A program made the translations under genes and the position numbers. From Thalassobium sp. (GTDB taxonomy: Bacteria > Pseudomonadota > Gammaproteobacteria > Pseudomonadales > Oceanobacteraceae): a stretch of 42,489 bases of DNA. Location of the stretch: the NCBI GenBank assembly GCA_002733205.1, contig NVUW01000016.1:1-42489 (forward strand). Direction: 5' to 3'. Shown piece by piece: positions 14,471 through 20,473 of the stretch; position 1 is the first letter of the stretch, and every line of letters begins with the position of its first letter. The notes below the pieces were generated by a model. It was not told where the DNA came from and ran no database searches. It saw only the letters and a list, made by a program, of their open reading frames with translations.

Positions 14471-14723
14471 GTAAAATATAGAAATTAGTACAGCGTTTTT
14501 TTCAAACCCGAAAACAGGGGGTAAAAACCGCAGAGTTGAGCCGAATGAGTGGGTTTGGGTTTTTGGGGTAATTTGGTGTCCATTTACATAAGTAGGGTCA
14601 AATGTGTGATATGTAAAACAAAAACAGGTAAAAACAGGGTGTGAAAAGTGCTGTTTTAGGGTAAAAAGGGTCAAAAAGGGGTGAGCAAAACGCTGTTTCA
14701 GGTATGCTACGCAAGATTGTTGC

Positions 14724-14752
14724 TTGACACAGTGCTTACAGTGTGCAAGAGT
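14724..14752 (+). promoter_or_regulatory. Early promoter with conserved spacer (P1)
   Basis: TTGACA at 14724-14729 is followed by the 17-base spacer containing TGCTTACA and by AAGAGT at 14747-14752, a weak -10. It lies 34 bases before the first early gene. The -35 and spacer match the other copies; the poor -10 suggests low basal activity or need for an activator. Confidence 0.55.
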
Positions 14753-14786
14753 ACAGATATTGAAACGCTAACAGAGAGCAAACAGA

Positions 14787-15164
14787 ATGACCAAAAAGTT
14801 AATTTTAGAAAATACAAGTTTCCTTAAAGAGTGCGGGCAAGGTTTCGAATTTCCCGTCGATGAAAATAATATTCTCACGATTAATAAGTGTGCGACGATT
14901 GGTATAGGTGATTATAACAGGGGTCATTTTGATTTATGGTCATTTGATATGACAAATGAAGGCGACCGTATTAACATCGGTATCGCACAGATTAAAATCG
15001 ACATGTCTACGCTAAAAACAAACATCGATATTCATGGCGAATTAATCAAAAATCTTGAGCGTGAATTAAAAGACGAAATGGCCGACCATGAGGTTAAGAT
15101 CAACCACCTAAAATCTCAGATTAGTAAATTGATGGCGATTGAATATCAGGGGGATGAGGGATAA
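14787..15164 (+). CDS. First early gene, hypothetical protein with coiled coil
   Basis: A 125-residue protein. Residues 1-65 look like a small beta-rich domain (MTKKLILENTSFLKECGQGF, later NRGHFDLWSFDM); residues about 70-117 form a charged coiled coil (INIGIAQIKIDMSTLKTNID then LERELKDEMADHEVKINHL). As the first gene behind promoter P1 it should be among the first proteins made. The ribosome site (AGAGAG) is weak. No family recognised. Confidence 0.6.
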   Translation: MTKKLILENTSFLKECGQGFEFPVDENNILTINKCATIGIGDYNRGHFDLWSFDMTNEGDRINIGIAQIKIDMSTLKTNIDIHGELIKNLERELKDEMADHEVKINHLKSQISKLMAIEYQGDEG

Positions 15165-15298
15165 TGAGCACAGAATTATTAACCACGATTATGTGTGTAT
15201 TATTTGTTTTGTTGGTCGGATATTTCGGTATTAAAATGAAAGCACAAGAATACCAAGCGGCTCAAATTATCATTAACGGATGTAAGGAATTAAAATAA
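15164..15298 (+). CDS. 44-residue single-span membrane protein
   Basis: A short gene overlapping the previous stop (TAATG) and the next start (TAATG). The product has one transmembrane helix (TTIMCVLFVLLVGYFGIKM) followed by a polar amphipathic tail (KAQEYQAAQIIINGCKELK). The overlaps on both sides support it. Function unknown. Confidence 0.6.
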   Translation: MSTELLTTIMCVLFVLLVGYFGIKMKAQEYQAAQIIINGCKELK

Positions 15299-15963
15299 TG
15301 CACATGCACTTAGAAATTATCATGCCACCGACTGACGATGTTGAGTCGTCAATTAAACAAATACTTGCGCCGTTCGATGAGAATGGAAAAGACGACTGTT
15401 GTGATCCGGACCCCCATGCTTTTTGGGATTTTTATGTTATCGGCGGTAGATATGCTGGTGAGAAAAAGAGCCAGAGTTTTGATAAAGAAAGTCTTACTGC
15501 TTTTTATAAAGACCTTAACAAAAATAAAATTACTGTAAGTAGCTTGCAGTGTGGCAAACAAAAACTTGAGCCGTCCAGCCAGATACCTACCGTGGATAAA
15601 TTATGGGTTAAGCATTTCCCAGATGGTGGCAAAGTCTGCCCGATATTTGACCACTATAACGACCAATACGAACATAGCGAGGGTTATCCTGATATTATGA
15701 CGCTGAAAGATACACCTGAAAATCTTGAGGTGCATCACGTGATTATCGCCACGCCTGATTGGGAAGATAAAATCGCGGCTCATTATATGGTTGAGAACAG
15801 CGTTTATAACGGCGTTAATTATCTTGACACTAAATGGGATGGTACAATTAAGGGCGCGTTAGAAATGAGCGCAGAGAAAAATAAACGTTACACAGAAGAG
15901 GCGAAAGAAAAATACACGCCTAAAGATGATTGGCTCGTAGTAACGGTTGATTATCATTCTTAA
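15298..15963 (+). CDS. Hypothetical early protein with VIGGRY motif
   Basis: A 221-residue soluble protein with an AAGGA site nine bases before the start (the next ATG, two codons on, is an alternative). It contains AFWDFYVIGGRYAG near residue 41, a segment I associate with a group of uncharacterised phage proteins, followed by a mixed alpha/beta region and an acidic-basic C-terminus (MSAEKNKRYTEEAKEKY). Several Cys, His and Asp residues near residues 33-40 (DDCCDPDPH) might bind metal. Function not known. Confidence 0.6.
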   Translation: MHMHLEIIMPPTDDVESSIKQILAPFDENGKDDCCDPDPHAFWDFYVIGGRYAGEKKSQSFDKESLTAFYKDLNKNKITVSSLQCGKQKLEPSSQIPTVDKLWVKHFPDGGKVCPIFDHYNDQYEHSEGYPDIMTLKDTPENLEVHHVIIATPDWEDKIAAHYMVENSVYNGVNYLDTKWDGTIKGALEMSAEKNKRYTEEAKEKYTPKDDWLVVTVDYHS

Positions 15964-15992
15964 GTTATCTGGAAATATAAGGAATTAAAATA

Positions 15993-16439
15993 ATGGAAAA
16001 TGAACTCAGAATTGAACGGTTAACGATGCTCGCCGATATGTTGGATAGACATGACGAGCTGTTTAAAGTGGTGTTTGATATAAGGCAGTGGGGCAGTGAA
16101 GCTATCCACTATGAAACTAAACAACACGAGCCAGAGTTATGCGGTAGTGCCGCCTGTGCGTTAGGTAGCGCAGCCATGTACCCACCATTTATGAAGCAGG
16201 GTTTGCGGTTGAGATATGATAGCACAGGATTTATGGTCAGGAAGGATTCTAACGTATTAAAAGAAGACGTCACGCCGTTTTATGATGGGCATGCTGATTT
16301 TATGGCAGGTTCTTGGTTTTTCGGCATAACTGGTGGTGAATCATGTGAGTTATTCGATGGCGATGAATACGGATATACTAAAGTAACCGCAGCCATGGTG
16401 GCCGAGCGGGTAAGAAAATTAATTAAGGTGTATGTATAA
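15993..16439 (+). CDS. Hypothetical early protein with CGSAACALG motif
   Basis: A 148-residue protein with the same 18-base start region (TAAGGAATTAAAATAATG) as the gene at 15298. The CGSAACALGSAAMYPPF segment near residue 50 is characteristic of an uncharacterised family found in phages and some bacteria. The C-terminus is helical (VTAAMVAERVRKLIKVYV). Ends in a TAATG overlap with the next gene. Function unknown. Confidence 0.62.
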   Translation: MENELRIERLTMLADMLDRHDELFKVVFDIRQWGSEAIHYETKQHEPELCGSAACALGSAAMYPPFMKQGLRLRYDSTGFMVRKDSNVLKEDVTPFYDGHADFMAGSWFFGITGGESCELFDGDEYGYTKVTAAMVAERVRKLIKVYV

Positions 16440-16750
16440 TGGAATTTAACGAAAACGAGCTAGACGATCTAGCGTTTCAAGGCGCGATAAATGCGGCGAT
16501 GAAAGTCCTTGATAGGGTTGCTCTCTGTTCGGATGATAACAGAATGGAAGCGCATTATACACGTAAAGGTGTTGAAATGATTATAACCGTAGAGGAGAAG
16601 AAACCGGAAGAGACGGAGAAGCCCGATCACTTAAATTTGATTAGATATCAAGGTATCGAAGAGAGTTTGGTTGAGGCGTATGGGACAGGTGACCCCGACG
16701 CGGTTTGGGATATTGTGGAACGTTGTTTTATAGATAGGGAGTCTAAGTAA
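16439..16750 (+). CDS. Hypothetical acidic early protein
   Basis: A 103-residue acidic protein coupled to both neighbours by TAATG overlaps. The N-terminal half is helical (ENELDDLAFQGAINAAMKVLDR), followed by a strand with EMIITVEEKKPEE and a C-terminal helix (DAVWDIVERCF). No known family. Early operon member behind P1. Confidence 0.58.
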   Translation: MEFNENELDDLAFQGAINAAMKVLDRVALCSDDNRMEAHYTRKGVEMIITVEEKKPEETEKPDHLNLIRYQGIEESLVEAYGTGDPDAVWDIVERCFIDRESK

Positions 16751-17319
16751 TGACACAGAATAAAATAAACGTTGGCGATAAGGTTTTGATCGAGGTCGAG
16801 GTCACAGGTGTTTCTGATAATGAAATTCAATTAAAATCTAGGGGTTGGGAGGATTGGACATGTAAGTCAAAGATCAAAAAGGTAATTACTGCGCCGTTTG
16901 ATTGGGATATAGTAGAGCCTAGAATGGCGTTTAAAGATATCGAAGGTAATGTGTTCTGGTATGTTTCCAAGGGGTGGGGCGACGATAGATGCGCCGTTTT
17001 CTCCACTAATTATAGAGAGCCTATGGAAAGGCATTTAAGGTTTATGATCAAAGAGAACCTAACGCGCGCTGTAAATAAAGACCCAGAAACACCGGATAAA
17101 ACCCACACCGCCGACGAGGTACATAAAATTCTGTATAAGGAGTTTTTATACCAGTTCAAAGGTAAAAAATTAACAGAAGTAACATATGCAGAAATGAAAG
17201 CATGGTGGTTAAATAAACTGCTAGATTATTTTCCGTATGAGAAAACCACACCGAGTATATCTATCGCTATAAGCGACGAGGGCGGTATTATTGTTAATTT
17301 TGAAGGTGAGGGCGCGTAA
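16750..17319 (+). CDS. Hypothetical protein with N-terminal beta-barrel-like region
   Basis: A 189-residue protein. Residues 1-50 (INVGDKVLIEVEVTGVSDNE and on) resemble a small beta barrel of SH3 or OB type. The middle has several Trp (WEDWTCKS, FWYVSKGWGDD), and residues about 115-155 are helical. TAATG overlaps on both sides place it firmly in the early operon. No family recognised, so no function is assigned. Confidence 0.58.
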   Translation: MTQNKINVGDKVLIEVEVTGVSDNEIQLKSRGWEDWTCKSKIKKVITAPFDWDIVEPRMAFKDIEGNVFWYVSKGWGDDRCAVFSTNYREPMERHLRFMIKENLTRAVNKDPETPDKTHTADEVHKILYKEFLYQFKGKKLTEVTYAEMKAWWLNKLLDYFPYEKTTPSISIAISDEGGIIVNFEGEGA

Positions 17320-17660
17320 TGGGTAATGTTGATATTGAAGAATTATGCGATGTTATACGCCAAATTCTTATTGGCCACAACTTGCACAATATGATTAATG
17401 AGGGTGATGAGTGCGGATATTCTCTGGCCGATGCTTTAACCATGGATGGTCAGACAGTCGATAAGGGGTATGAAGAAATACACCTGATTGTTGACGCCTT
17501 ATTTCACCCAATAAAAGACTACCTAAACCAATGCGGATTAATTGGTCAGTCGATGCCAATAGAAAGGATAGAGGATAAAGAGTTAATGTATCTGCATAAA
17601 GACAATAAAATATACGAATGTAGAGTGATCGGCGAAGTTAAACCAGAGTTTAGGAGATGA
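17319..17660 (+). CDS. Hypothetical early protein
   Basis: A 113-residue protein, helical in the first part (VDIEELCDVIRQILIGHNLHNMI) with a C-terminal hairpin (ELMYLHKDNKIYECRVIGEV). The start overlaps the previous stop. It ends six bases before the next gene, inside an AGGAG site that serves that gene. No family recognised. Confidence 0.55.
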   Translation: MGNVDIEELCDVIRQILIGHNLHNMINEGDECGYSLADALTMDGQTVDKGYEEIHLIVDALFHPIKDYLNQCGLIGQSMPIERIEDKELMYLHKDNKIYECRVIGEVKPEFRR

Positions 17661-17666
17661 AAATAA

Positions 17667-18209
17667 ATGACAATACTTGAGCAAATGCAAAAAATAAAAT
17701 TCGGCAAACAGTCAAACGAGACAATTCTCGGTATATTTCTATCTAAGAATTGGGATAATTTCGTATCATTAATACACCGGAATAAAACCCTTGAGCGTCA
17801 GAACACTGATTTGCAGGCGGCGAATACTAAGCATCGTTTGGAGAACAGGGGATTAAAAAAAGGCCTGAAAGATTGCCTCGAATGTATTCTAATGCCGGAT
17901 AATGGCGTCAGTGACGTGATTTGGTATGGTGATTTTGAGAGTTTAGCCGAACATATTGCGGGCGTGCTTGATGAGGATATTGATTTCGAAGAGGTGGCCG
18001 CGTCTGTCCAGAATAGAAAAATTCAGTATCGTTGCCCTAAAACCGATGATTTTGAGGTGTTGGCGCTGAAAGAAGAAAATCATCGTTTGCGCGATGCTTT
18101 GGAATTGATGTTAAAATCACCAGAAAACGAAGACGGAACACCTTGGATTAATGGTGGCATGTCTACGGTTCAAGAGATTTGCGAAAACGCCCTAAAAGGT
18201 GACACGTGA
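17667..18209 (+). CDS. Hypothetical coiled-coil protein
   Basis: A 180-residue protein with two coiled-coil parts: residues about 36-66 (RNKTLERQNTDLQAANTKHR) and about 133-150 (LALKEENHRLRDALELMLK). Between them is an acidic domain (VLDEDIDFEEVAASV). Such early phage proteins often bridge host factors, but no specific role can be read. Its stop overlaps the next start (GTGATG). Confidence 0.55.
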   Translation: MTILEQMQKIKFGKQSNETILGIFLSKNWDNFVSLIHRNKTLERQNTDLQAANTKHRLENRGLKKGLKDCLECILMPDNGVSDVIWYGDFESLAEHIAGVLDEDIDFEEVAASVQNRKIQYRCPKTDDFEVLALKEENHRLRDALELMLKSPENEDGTPWINGGMSTVQEICENALKGDT

Positions 18210-18337
18210 TGTTTGAAGTTGCGATGGTTATTTGTATTATTATTTTAGGTCTTGGATATTCTCTCGGATATATCCACGGTTATTTTAAAGCATATGGTAT
18301 TTTTACGGCAGAAGATGAAACGGAGAACGAATTATGA
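18209..18337 (+). CDS. 42-residue membrane protein
   Basis: Starts MFEVAMVICIIILGLGYSLG, one transmembrane helix, then YIHGYFKAYG and an acidic end (ETENEL). The ATG overlaps the upstream TGA and its own TGA overlaps the lipoprotein start (ATGA), which supports translation. With the next gene it forms a pair of tiny envelope proteins. Role unknown; too short for a typical inner-membrane spanin. Confidence 0.6.
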   Translation: MFEVAMVICIIILGLGYSLGYIHGYFKAYGIFTAEDETENEL

Positions 18338-18462
18338 TCAGATGGTTAAATCTTATCCCCCTCCTAATGCTGGCGAGCTGTACTATAGTAATGTGCGGAG
18401 AGGATAACACTCGCGCACAGTCTTATGAAAAATGTAATGGTGTGCATGAAGAAATCAAATAA
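18334..18462 (+). CDS. 42-residue lipoprotein
   Basis: Starts MIRWLNLIPLLMLASC, a lipoprotein signal with lipobox L-A-S-C, so the mature part would be about 27 residues anchored by a lipidated Cys, with two further Cys. The gene overlaps the membrane protein before it. It may be an outer-membrane or inner-membrane lipoprotein that alters the envelope or blocks superinfection. This role is inference. Confidence 0.6.
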   Translation: MIRWLNLIPLLMLASCTIVMCGEDNTRAQSYEKCNGVHEEIK

Positions 18463-18466
18463 CCTG

Positions 18467-18495
18467 TTGACACTGTGTTATCAACCTGCTATCAC
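18467..18495 (+). promoter_or_regulatory. Early promoter with conserved spacer (P2)
   Basis: TTGACA at 18467-18472, a 17-base spacer with TGTTATCA in the core position, and TATCAC at 18490-18495. It lies 28 bases before the next start codon and overlaps nothing, directly after the lipoprotein stop. Confidence 0.7.
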
Positions 18496-18523
18496 TTATA
18501 TTAACAAACAGGGAGTTACCAAT

Positions 18524-18655
18524 ATGACAAAAATTCAACAAAATCTTATCCGTTGCCAAATTAAGCAAACTAAAGCCTATGAAGAATTTACAGTGGGTAT
18601 CACGTTTGTAGCAGCGATGCTTTCAGCTCTGGCTGTATTCGTAGTGGTTATGTAA
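18524..18655 (+). CDS. 43-residue membrane protein
   Basis: I chose MTKIQQNLIRCQIKQTKAYE at 18524, which follows promoter P2 and a CAGGGAG site; the longer frame would begin inside the preceding lipoprotein gene. The C-terminal half is a transmembrane helix (VGITFVAAMLSALAVFVVVM), so the basic N-terminal half probably lies in the cytoplasm. Its stop overlaps the next start as TAATG. Function unknown. Confidence 0.62.
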   Translation: MTKIQQNLIRCQIKQTKAYEEFTVGITFVAAMLSALAVFVVVM

Positions 18656-19065
18656 TGAGCGGTTTTCGTCAAATAGGTGATATCACCGAAGAACTTTTAA
18701 CAGGAATAAATCCAATGAAACAAATTAAAATACCAGATCACGTATATGCTCGTATGGAGTCTCTATCCACTTTTCACGGCATGGGAATCCCCAATATTTC
18801 CGAGGCTCTTTTAGTTTACGCATGTAAGAAATTCGAGAAAGACGGTATTACATTGCCGCCCATGGGAAACACTGATTTTAACCGCGAAGATTTAGTCAAC
18901 GAGTCTATTGAGATTTCAAAACTCGGCACTCTAAAATATGTGGAATGGCTGGCAAAGTTATCACCTGCCGAAGAAAACGCGCTCAAATATTGTATAAAAG
19001 CGCATAAAAAAGTCGCAGAAGCAGCCACCAAAAAAACGGCTCTGGAAAACATGGGGATCGCATGA
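18655..19065 (+). CDS. Probable ribbon-helix-helix-type DNA-binding protein
   Basis: A 136-residue protein. Residues about 21-60 (MKQIKIPDHVYARMESLSTF followed by NISEALLVYACKKF) have a strand-helix-helix pattern like Arc/CopG regulators. Residues 90-136 are helical and basic (KAHKKVAEAATKKTALENM). The first ATG overlaps the stop before it; a second ATG at 18715 has an AGGAA site and is an alternative start that would begin right at the strand. It precedes the GcrA-like gene, and a regulatory role is plausible but not shown. Confidence 0.5.
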   Translation: MSGFRQIGDITEELLTGINPMKQIKIPDHVYARMESLSTFHGMGIPNISEALLVYACKKFEKDGITLPPMGNTDFNREDLVNESIEISKLGTLKYVEWLAKLSPAEENALKYCIKAHKKVAEAATKKTALENMGIA

Positions 19066-19274
19066 CCAAAAAACTCCGTGATCTTAAAGACAAAGAATGT
19101 CGTTGGCCTCTAGGTGATCCGAATGATAAGGATTTCGGATTTTGTGGCAAGAAAATATCTCACCGAAGTTATTGCGCCGAGCATACAATACAGAGCCAGC
19201 GTAGGGTTATTAAAACACCCGAAGAGATTGACGATGCGAATCGCTCAGAAAATACCACCGGAAACAGATGGTAA
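19062..19274 (+). CDS. GcrA-type sigma-interacting-domain protein
   Basis: A 70-residue protein that overlaps the previous gene by ATGA. Residues 4-40 carry the C-terminal signature of alphaproteobacterial GcrA: CRWPLGDP, then FGFCG, then YCAEH, with three Cys and a His spaced as in the host proteins. In Caulobacter this domain binds the region 2 part of sigma-70, while a separate N-terminal domain binds DNA at methylated GANTC sites. The phage protein has no such N-terminal domain and instead a short basic tail. It could redirect, compete with or tune the host sigma-70 complex. The match is seen; the action is inference. It is also the main clue to the host. Confidence 0.82.
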   Translation: MTKKLRDLKDKECRWPLGDPNDKDFGFCGKKISHRSYCAEHTIQSQRRVIKTPEEIDDANRSENTTGNRW

Positions 19275-19302
19275 TTAAAGATAGGAATGCGTCCTGTATT
19301 CT

Positions 19303-19421
19303 AGGGCTACGGGGGGATGCCCAGTAAACCAAGATCAATGATTTGTGAGATGAGGGCGTAGTCCTACTATTTGGCATCCTTAATTGATCAACCCCCACCA
19401 TTTTTAACGAAAGAAAATCCA
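19303..19421 (+). promoter_or_regulatory. Structured GC-rich leader X before the 19422 gene
   Basis: The 147 non-coding bases after the GcrA-like gene contain several complementary segments: AGGGCTACG (19303-19311) with CGTAGTCCT (19357-19365), GGATGCC (19315-19321) with GGCATCC (19373-19379), GATCAAT (19333-19339) with ATTGATC (19383-19389), and a G-run with CCCCC (19392-19396). Some cross one another, so pseudoknots or alternative folds are possible. The 3' end resembles leader Y (26193-26322), including AACGAAAGAAAA just before ATGAC. A cis-acting RNA regulator is inferred. Confidence 0.5.
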
Positions 19422-19850
19422 ATGACACACAATAAAATCTTAGAATTACTAGAAGACCCTGCCAGCGATGATAAAGAAATTGATTTAGCATTTTTCAGGT
19501 TCAGGACTAAAGCAGACGTGCAAAACATAGAAGTTGATTACGATGGTAGTTTATATTGTACGGACGCAAAAGGCGAGGAGGTTGATGTTGGTGGATGTTT
19601 CTACGTCAAAGATTTAATTGTCACCACAAGCCTAGACGCTATCAAAGCTGTACAGGATGAGCATTTGGAGGGGTGGTATCAGAGCGGGTTTGTTTATGAA
19701 GATATAACCGAATGCACTTTAAGGAAAATACCCAAGGGCAAAAAGTCAGAAATAGATTTTTTCTATTCAACAGCCCCAACAGAACCAAGAGCAAGATTAC
19801 ACGCTGTAATTCAGGCTCTAGCGCATATGAGGGGGGTAACCGATGAATAA
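19422..19850 (+). CDS. Hypothetical early protein behind structured leader X
   Basis: A 142-residue protein; I chose MTHNKILELLEDPASDDKEI at 19422 because the frame upstream lies in the structured leader. There is no clear ribosome site, only a GAAAGAAAA stretch, as in the other leader-controlled gene. The protein is mixed: DLAFFRFRTKADV, a strand-rich centre, then helical C-terminus (RARLHAVIQALAHMRG). Its stop overlaps the methyltransferase-like gene by eight bases. Function unknown. Confidence 0.58.
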   Translation: MTHNKILELLEDPASDDKEIDLAFFRFRTKADVQNIEVDYDGSLYCTDAKGEEVDVGGCFYVKDLIVTTSLDAIKAVQDEHLEGWYQSGFVYEDITECTLRKIPKGKKSEIDFFYSTAPTEPRARLHAVIQALAHMRGVTDE

Positions 19851-20403
19851 AGCGTATTTAAACTCCGGCGGCACAAAAGAATCAGACGAGGTTTTAACTC
19901 CCAGATATGGTGTATGGCCGATAATCAAACATCTAAAAAAACGAGGTTATAAAAATATATGGTGTCCGTTTGATAAAGAGGATTCGGCGTTTGTTAGGGT
20001 TTTAAAAGAATATGGTTTTATCGTGATTGATACCCATATAGAAAATGGAAATGATTTTTTCGATCTCGATATGAATTTATTACGTGCTTCATGTGATTGC
20101 ATAGTCAGTAATCCGCCGTTTTCAATCAAAGATAAAATCTTAAAACGCCTCTACGAAATAGGCTTGCCCTTCGCCATCATCCTACCCCAAAACTCTTTAC
20201 AATCAATCAAGCGTGTTGATATGTTTAAGAAACATGGTCTTGAGTATCTAGGATTCGACCGTAGAATAAATTATTACACGCGTGGCGATTTAACAGCGTG
20301 GAAACCTGCGAATCATTTCGCCAGTGGGTATTTCTGCCGTAATGTCTTGCCGTCTCCGTTTGTCCTTGAAAAACTAATGCCTTTTCAAGAACCCTATAAA
20401 TAA
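19843..20403 (+). CDS. Adenine methyltransferase-like protein
   Basis: A 186-residue protein. It has DEVLTPRYGVWPI near the start, a WCPFD-x-x-x-SAFV segment in the place of the SAM-binding motif I, and DCIVSNPPFSIKDKIL with the NPPF catalytic motif IV of N6-adenine methyltransferases. The later PFAIILPQNSL segment also fits. The family is common in phages; members are often labelled DNA or RNA N6-adenine methyltransferase without proof. The target is unknown. Its closeness to a GcrA-like gene is notable because GcrA reads adenine methylation. The gene ends just before promoter P3. Confidence 0.68.
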   Translation: MNKAYLNSGGTKESDEVLTPRYGVWPIIKHLKKRGYKNIWCPFDKEDSAFVRVLKEYGFIVIDTHIENGNDFFDLDMNLLRASCDCIVSNPPFSIKDKILKRLYEIGLPFAIILPQNSLQSIKRVDMFKKHGLEYLGFDRRINYYTRGDLTAWKPANHFASGYFCRNVLPSPFVLEKLMPFQEPYK

Positions 20404-20406
20404 TTG

Positions 20407-20434
20407 TTGACACTAAGCTAACACTGTGTAAAAT
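20407..20434 (+). promoter_or_regulatory. Early promoter with conserved spacer (P3)
   Basis: TTGACA at 20407-20412, a 16-base spacer with AGCTAACA in the core position, and TAAAAT at 20429-20434, the best -10 of the set. It lies 39 bases before the GTG start of the primase-helicase gene. Confidence 0.72.
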
Positions 20435-20473
20435 ATCCATAGCTCATTATCACCAATAGGAAACCCACTCACC

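Larger units (their letters stand above)
14156..14786. other. Non-coding divergent region, probable replication origin and control region
   Basis: The only long gene-free stretch (631 bases), between the divergent terminase and early operons. It contains three TGGTGTCCA repeats (14279, 14345, 14574), two GGGTTTGGGT repeats (14250, 14551), an inverted pair TATGTAAATGG / CCATTTACATA (14241 and 14580), four GGTAAAAA or GGTCAAAAA repeats (14520, 14627, 14660, 14669), an AT-rich hairpin (14402-14436) and a G/C hairpin (14438-14470), plus promoters at both ends. Iterons with AT-rich structures beside divergent promoters are typical of phage origins. The origin role is inference. A 68-codon minus-strand frame here (14674-14468) has no ribosome site and is not called. 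Confidence 0.55.

Noticed and set aside
14468..14674. Minus-strand 68-codon frame in the divergent region
   Set aside because: No ribosome site, unusual composition, and it covers the repeats and hairpin flank of the likely origin.
15824..15852. Further TTGACA promoter copies inside coding sequence (also near 22040)
   Set aside because: They encode Leu-Asp-Thr in conserved genes and lack both the spacer core and a -10 box at the right spacing.
18209..18462. Rz/Rz1-type spanin pair
   Set aside because: Both proteins are about 42 residues, too short to span the periplasm, and they lie in the early operon far from the endolysin.
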